In this document: one piece after another, positions 33,427-36,528 of the stretch
Numbering within the stretch: position 1 is the first letter of the stretch
Layout of the letters: each line of letters opens with the position of its first letter
NCBI GenBank assembly: GCA_018222405.1
Contig: JAAFAI010000035.1
Span: 1 to 36,528, forward strand
Length of the DNA: 36,528 nt
From: Gammaproteobacteria bacterium
GTDB lineage: Bacteria; Pseudomonadota; Gammaproteobacteria; Enterobacterales; Alteromonadaceae
Direction: 5' to 3'
Made by a program: the position numbers and the translations under genes
The notes under the pieces: generated by a model
What the model was told of the DNA's origin: nothing
The model's database searches: none
What the model saw: the letters and a program-made list of their open reading frames with translations, nothing else

Positions 33427-34463
33427 TCCGGCAGTTCGTTCCACAGGCGGGCAAGGCCTTGTTGGCCGTATTGCCCCGGCAAGCCCCACAAAAAAGGCTC
33501 CGGTTGAATCATGCGGCCCTGGTCGAAAGTAAAGCCATCGGCACGGTCCTGAGCAACCAGTAGCGGCCCGTCCAAGTCGACAAACTGCACGTCCGCGCAC
33601 AGGCCATAGGCTGGCGCCATAGCCAGCGACGAGCCTACCATACAACCAATCATGATCTGCAGATTGTGCACTTTAGCTGCGTGGTAAGCGCGAATTGCTT
33701 CGGTTAAGCCGCCGGTTTTATCCAGTTTAATATTAACCGCCTGATAGTACTTTGCCAGACGGTCTATATCTGCACTTACGTGACAGGATTCATCGGCACA
33801 CAGAATAACCGGGCTGTTAAGCCCTGCCAGTTGCTCATCGGCATCGGCTGCAACCGGCTGTTCTATCAGCGCAACACCAAGCTTAGCCATATCCGGCAGC
33901 AATTCAGTCAGCATCGCCACCTGCCAGCCCTCGTTGGCATCCACAATCAACCGGCTTTGTGGTGAAGCTTCGTGGATGGCAGCCAGACGTTCTAGCACCT
34001 GATGTTCATCCAGCTTAATCTTAATTAGCGGCGCATTTTTAATGTCCAGTGCCTGGTTTTTCATGCCCTCTGGCGTATCAATACTCAGGGTTTGCGCAGT
34101 ATAACAACGCTGTACCGTGTGCAGATTCGCCAGACTGGCCACAGATTTACCTTTTATCTTGGCTTTTAAATCCCATAGAGCTGCGTCCAGTGCATTGCGT
34201 GCAGAGCCTGCGGGCAGCAGGGGGAGTAAGTCCTCGGTGTCACAGACACTGGTAAAGGCGCCCTTTATTTCTTCGAGTTGCGCTAACACTGAATCAATAG
34301 ACTCGTTGTAGCGGGCATACGGGACTGATTCGCCCCAGCCATAATAATGGCCGTCGCTTACCACTACGGTGATCACATCGGCCTGGGTTTTGGCTCCTCG
34401 TGAAATGCGAAACTCTCGGGCCAGCGGAAAAGACTCCGTAAAGGTTTTAAAGCTTAAACTCAT
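33423..34463 (-). CDS. dgcA: N-acetyl-D-glutamate racemase DgcA (enolase superfamily)
   Basis: This 346-residue enolase-superfamily enzyme is of the dipeptide-epimerase type. Visible active-site residues are the KxK pair Lys148/Lys150 (IKIKL), metal ligands Asp175 (IVDANEGW), Glu201 (LIEQPV) and Asp224 (CADES), and Lys246 (NIKLDKTGG). With DgcN upstream, the known pathway assignment is conversion of N-acetyl-D-Glu to N-acetyl-L-Glu. Without that neighbour it would be called L-Ala-D/L-Glu epimerase. ATG 34463 overlaps the dgcN stop (ATGA), so translation is coupled. The two-gene layout is the main reason for the DgcA name. Confidence 0.85.
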   Translation of the reverse strand: MSLSFKTFTESFPLAREFRISRGAKTQADVITVVVSDGHYYGWGESVPYARYNESIDSVLAQLEEIKGAFTSVCDTEDLLPLLPAGSARNALDAALWDLKAKIKGKSVASLANLHTVQRCYTAQTLSIDTPEGMKNQALDIKNAPLIKIKLDEHQVLERLAAIHEASPQSRLIVDANEGWQVAMLTELLPDMAKLGVALIEQPVAADADEQLAGLNSPVILCADESCHVSADIDRLAKYYQAVNIKLDKTGGLTEAIRAYHAAKVHNLQIMIGCMVGSSLAMAPAYGLCADVQFVDLDGPLLVAQDRADGFTFDQGRMIQPEPFLWGLPGQYGQQGLARLWNELPD

Positions 34464-35458
34464 TCCAGTGCCTCCACTAACGCGCCAACACCGTGGCGGA
34501 TCGGGTCGACACAAGGCAGGCCAAGCTTTTCTGTGACACTCTTACAATAGGCCAGGGCTTCCTCGTCGCTGACCGAGGAAGTATTTACCGATACGCCAAT
34601 AACCTTTACATCGGGGTTAGTGATCCGCGCGGCAGTGAGATTCATTTCGATCACCTGTTCAAGACTGGGAAGTGGGCGACCGGGCAGGGCGCGCATGTGG
34701 TCACGGTTTAATGCGTGGCAGATAACCAAAGCATCGGGTTGTGAGCCGTGTAACAGTCCTAAGCTAACGCCTGCAAAGGCCGGATGGTACAGCGAGCCCT
34801 GACCTTCAATTAAATCCCAGTGGTCATCGTCATTGGCCGGGCAGAGTGCTTCAACACTACCAGAGATAAAATCGGAGACCACGCAATCTACGGCTATGCC
34901 TTCACCGGCAACCAGAATTCCGCTTTGACCGGTGGCTCGGAAGGTGGCTTTCATGCCCTGACTTTGCATGCCCCGTGCAAGACTCAGCGTGGTGTACATT
35001 TTACCCACAGAGCAATCGGTACCTACGGTCAACAAACGCTTGCCGGGGCGTTTTACGCCAGTACCGGTTTTAAATTTGGTGGTGGGATGGCGAATGTCTA
35101 TCAGGCGTCTACCGAGAGCCTGGGCTTTCTCGGCTATTTCAGGAATATCAGTCAGTTTATCGTGCAGGCCATTAATAACATCCATGCCGGCTTCCAGCGC
35201 GGAAATAATAGAAGCGACCAATGACGGGTCGAGCACGCCGCCGCTGTTGGCAAAACCCAGTACAAATGCTTTGGCGCCTTGTTGCGCACCTTCTTCAATA
35301 GTCATGGCTGGCAGGCCCGTGGTCACACTGCAGCCCGGCAGAGAATATTCGCCCACGCACATCTCTGGGCTCCAGTCCGCGGCGCTCTTAGCCATTTTGA
35401 TGCTGAGCGGATCCGTAGCATTGCCGATAAAAAGTAAATAAGGGGAAGGCAGGTTCAT
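34460..35458 (-). CDS. dgcN: D-glutamate N-acetyltransferase DgcN (DUF1611 family)
   Basis: This 332-residue protein of the former DUF1611 family has a P-loop-like GTDCSVGK at 146-153 and family segments RHPTTKFKTGTGVKRPGKRLLTVGTD, ATGQSGILVAGEGIAVDCVVSDF and LIEGQGSLYHPAFAGVSLGLLHGS. DgcN acetylates D-glutamate in a D-Glu catabolic route described in marine Proteobacteria, and DgcA then racemises the product. ATG 35458 has AGGAG 8 bp before it; an open frame extends to 35539 without homology. It probably lets the cell use D-glutamate from peptidoglycan. Confidence 0.87.
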   Translation of the reverse strand: MNLPSPYLLFIGNATDPLSIKMAKSAADWSPEMCVGEYSLPGCSVTTGLPAMTIEEGAQQGAKAFVLGFANSGGVLDPSLVASIISALEAGMDVINGLHDKLTDIPEIAEKAQALGRRLIDIRHPTTKFKTGTGVKRPGKRLLTVGTDCSVGKMYTTLSLARGMQSQGMKATFRATGQSGILVAGEGIAVDCVVSDFISGSVEALCPANDDDHWDLIEGQGSLYHPAFAGVSLGLLHGSQPDALVICHALNRDHMRALPGRPLPSLEQVIEMNLTAARITNPDVKVIGVSVNTSSVSDEEALAYCKSVTEKLGLPCVDPIRHGVGALVEALE

Positions 35459-35600
35459 GATAACTCCTTGAACAGAGGTCACGTAAGGTGACTGAAGAAG
35501 ACGAATACATTGGGTCAGTACCCTAAAGCCATCGACCAATGAATTCCAGCGTTATTCTTCATTAATAAAATGCTTCAGGGTTGGTCTGTAGTGGTCGTCT

Positions 35601-36480
35601 TTAACAATACGCGTTGAGCTGATCCAGATAGACTTGCTTATCTTCTTCGGGTAACCAGGTCACGGTAAAAGCATTGGCCATCAACGTTTTAAGCTCTTCG
35701 CGGCTAAAGTCGCCCTCTTGCTGCAAGGCAATCAGGTTTTCGTTCATGTAAGCCCTGAAATAAGCCGGATCGTCGGAGTTGATGGTGGCCAGCATGCCTT
35801 TATTGAGCATCTGGCGAATTTCGTTGGAAGTTAATGACTGCACCACAAACTGATTGGATACCGGACACACGGTGAGTCCCAGTTTGTGGCTTTTAATCAG
35901 TTCGCAAAGGTCATCAGACTCCAGCGAGTTAACACCGTGATCAATGCGGTCCACGCCGATAATTTCGATGACCTGGCGAATATGTTCCAACGTGTTTTTC
36001 TGGTTTACATCACAATGCATGGTGAGCTTGAGGCCCCATTCTTTGGCCAGCTTAAACACCTCACGAAATTTTACCGGTGGGTTGTTGTGCTCATCGGAGT
36101 CAAGACCAACTCCCACTAGCCAACCAAGGTAAGGCTTGGCCATAATTAAATGTTCCATGGCACTTTCAGCCGACATATCGCGCAAAAAGCACATAATGAG
36201 CTGGCTGCGGATCCCCAGTTTTTCTTCTGCCGCTGTCTGCGCTTTTCTGATCCCTGCGATCACGGTGTCGAAACTAACGCCGCGACTAGTGTGGCCCTGG
36301 GGATCAAAAAATATTTCGGTATACACCACATTCTGCGACGCGGCTTTTTCCAGGTAATCCCAGGTTAGCTGGTAAAAATCGTCTTCATCTATCAGCACGC
36401 TCATTCCGGCATAATAAATTTTCAGAAATGAGGGTAAGTCGTGAAAATCGTAAGCAGCGATCAGTGCTTCAGGCCCCCTG
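35601..36480 (-). pseudogene. Adenosine deaminase-like gene, 5'-truncated
   Basis: The open frame from ATG 36404 gives 267 residues of the adenosine/adenine deaminase family. Zinc and catalytic sites include His130 (TMHCDV), His156 (DRIDHGV) and Asp211-Asp212 (TINSDDPAYF). Family similarity continues upstream in frame to about 36470 (EALIAAYDFHDLPSFLKIYYAG), then hits TGA. The N-terminal metal motif ELHLHxEG (HxH) and about 45 residues are absent from all three minus frames up to the window edge. An ATG at 36511 starts MKN then TGA, out of frame by two. The product would lack two zinc ligands and should be inactive. The catalytic HAGE is HCDV here. Confidence 0.75.
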
Positions 36481-36528
36481 TGTCAGGATAGTTGTCGCCT
36501 CAGTTTTTCATAGCATTAAACAGGAGGC

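Overview
The window is chromosomal DNA from a gammaproteobacterium, most likely a marine member of the Alteromonadales (Alteromonas relatives). The case rests on the rimP-nusA-infB-rbfA-truB-rpsO cluster, near-E. coli lengths and residues in AhpC, AhpF, NusA and RpsO, a dgcN-dgcA D-glutamate pair typical of marine Proteobacteria, and many signalling proteins (MHYT hybrid kinase, HD-GYP regulator, chemoreceptor, receiver-TPR protein). I see no insertion sequence, phage or CRISPR array. Species cannot be named from the sequence alone.

Layout. (1) 1-262: two tandem initiator tRNA genes, the first cut by the window edge, ending in a strong terminator. (2) 263-6932: a regulatory block with a LysR regulator behind two matching operator-like palindromes, a decayed histidine kinase, and a two-gene operon of an MHYT-PAS-PAS hybrid kinase and an HD-GYP response regulator. 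In E. coli an initiator tRNA gene (metY) lies directly upstream of rimP, so this block appears to split an old linkage. (3) 6970-13776: the translation/transcription operon rimP, nusA, infB, rbfA, truB, rpsO. It has a good promoter, two terminator-like hairpins in the leader, a strong terminator between infB and rbfA and a separate rpsO promoter. pnp, the usual next gene, is absent. (4) 13795-22416, all minus strand: two exported proteins of unknown role, a short-chain dehydrogenase remnant, mntP, a chemoreceptor, a patatin-like lipase, a membrane-anchored coiled-coil protein, and a CxxS thioredoxin-like protein 2 bp behind a GNAT-nitrilase fusion. (5) 22647-27792, plus strand: a 2OG-Fe(II) oxygenase, a pseudo-receiver-TPR protein, and the peroxide-reducing pair ahpC-ahpF. 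(6) 27819-32839: a PH-domain membrane protein, a stand-alone winged-helix regulator divergent from a small secreted protein, a YdcH-like protein, a YgiQ-family radical SAM protein and thioredoxin 2. (7) 32956-36528: an EVE-domain protein, dgcN-dgcA, and a 5'-truncated adenosine deaminase-like gene.

The most unusual points are these. The divergent winged-helix/secreted-protein pair is separated by two opposed arrays of TGTCA-like sites with mostly 11-bp spacing, as in Pho boxes. Three genes have lesions: the histidine kinase, the short-chain dehydrogenase and the deaminase. The NusA operon leader looks like an attenuator. A receiver domain has lost its phosphorylated aspartate. No complete unknown defence or mobile system was found; the divergent array locus is the best candidate for an undescribed regulatory unit.
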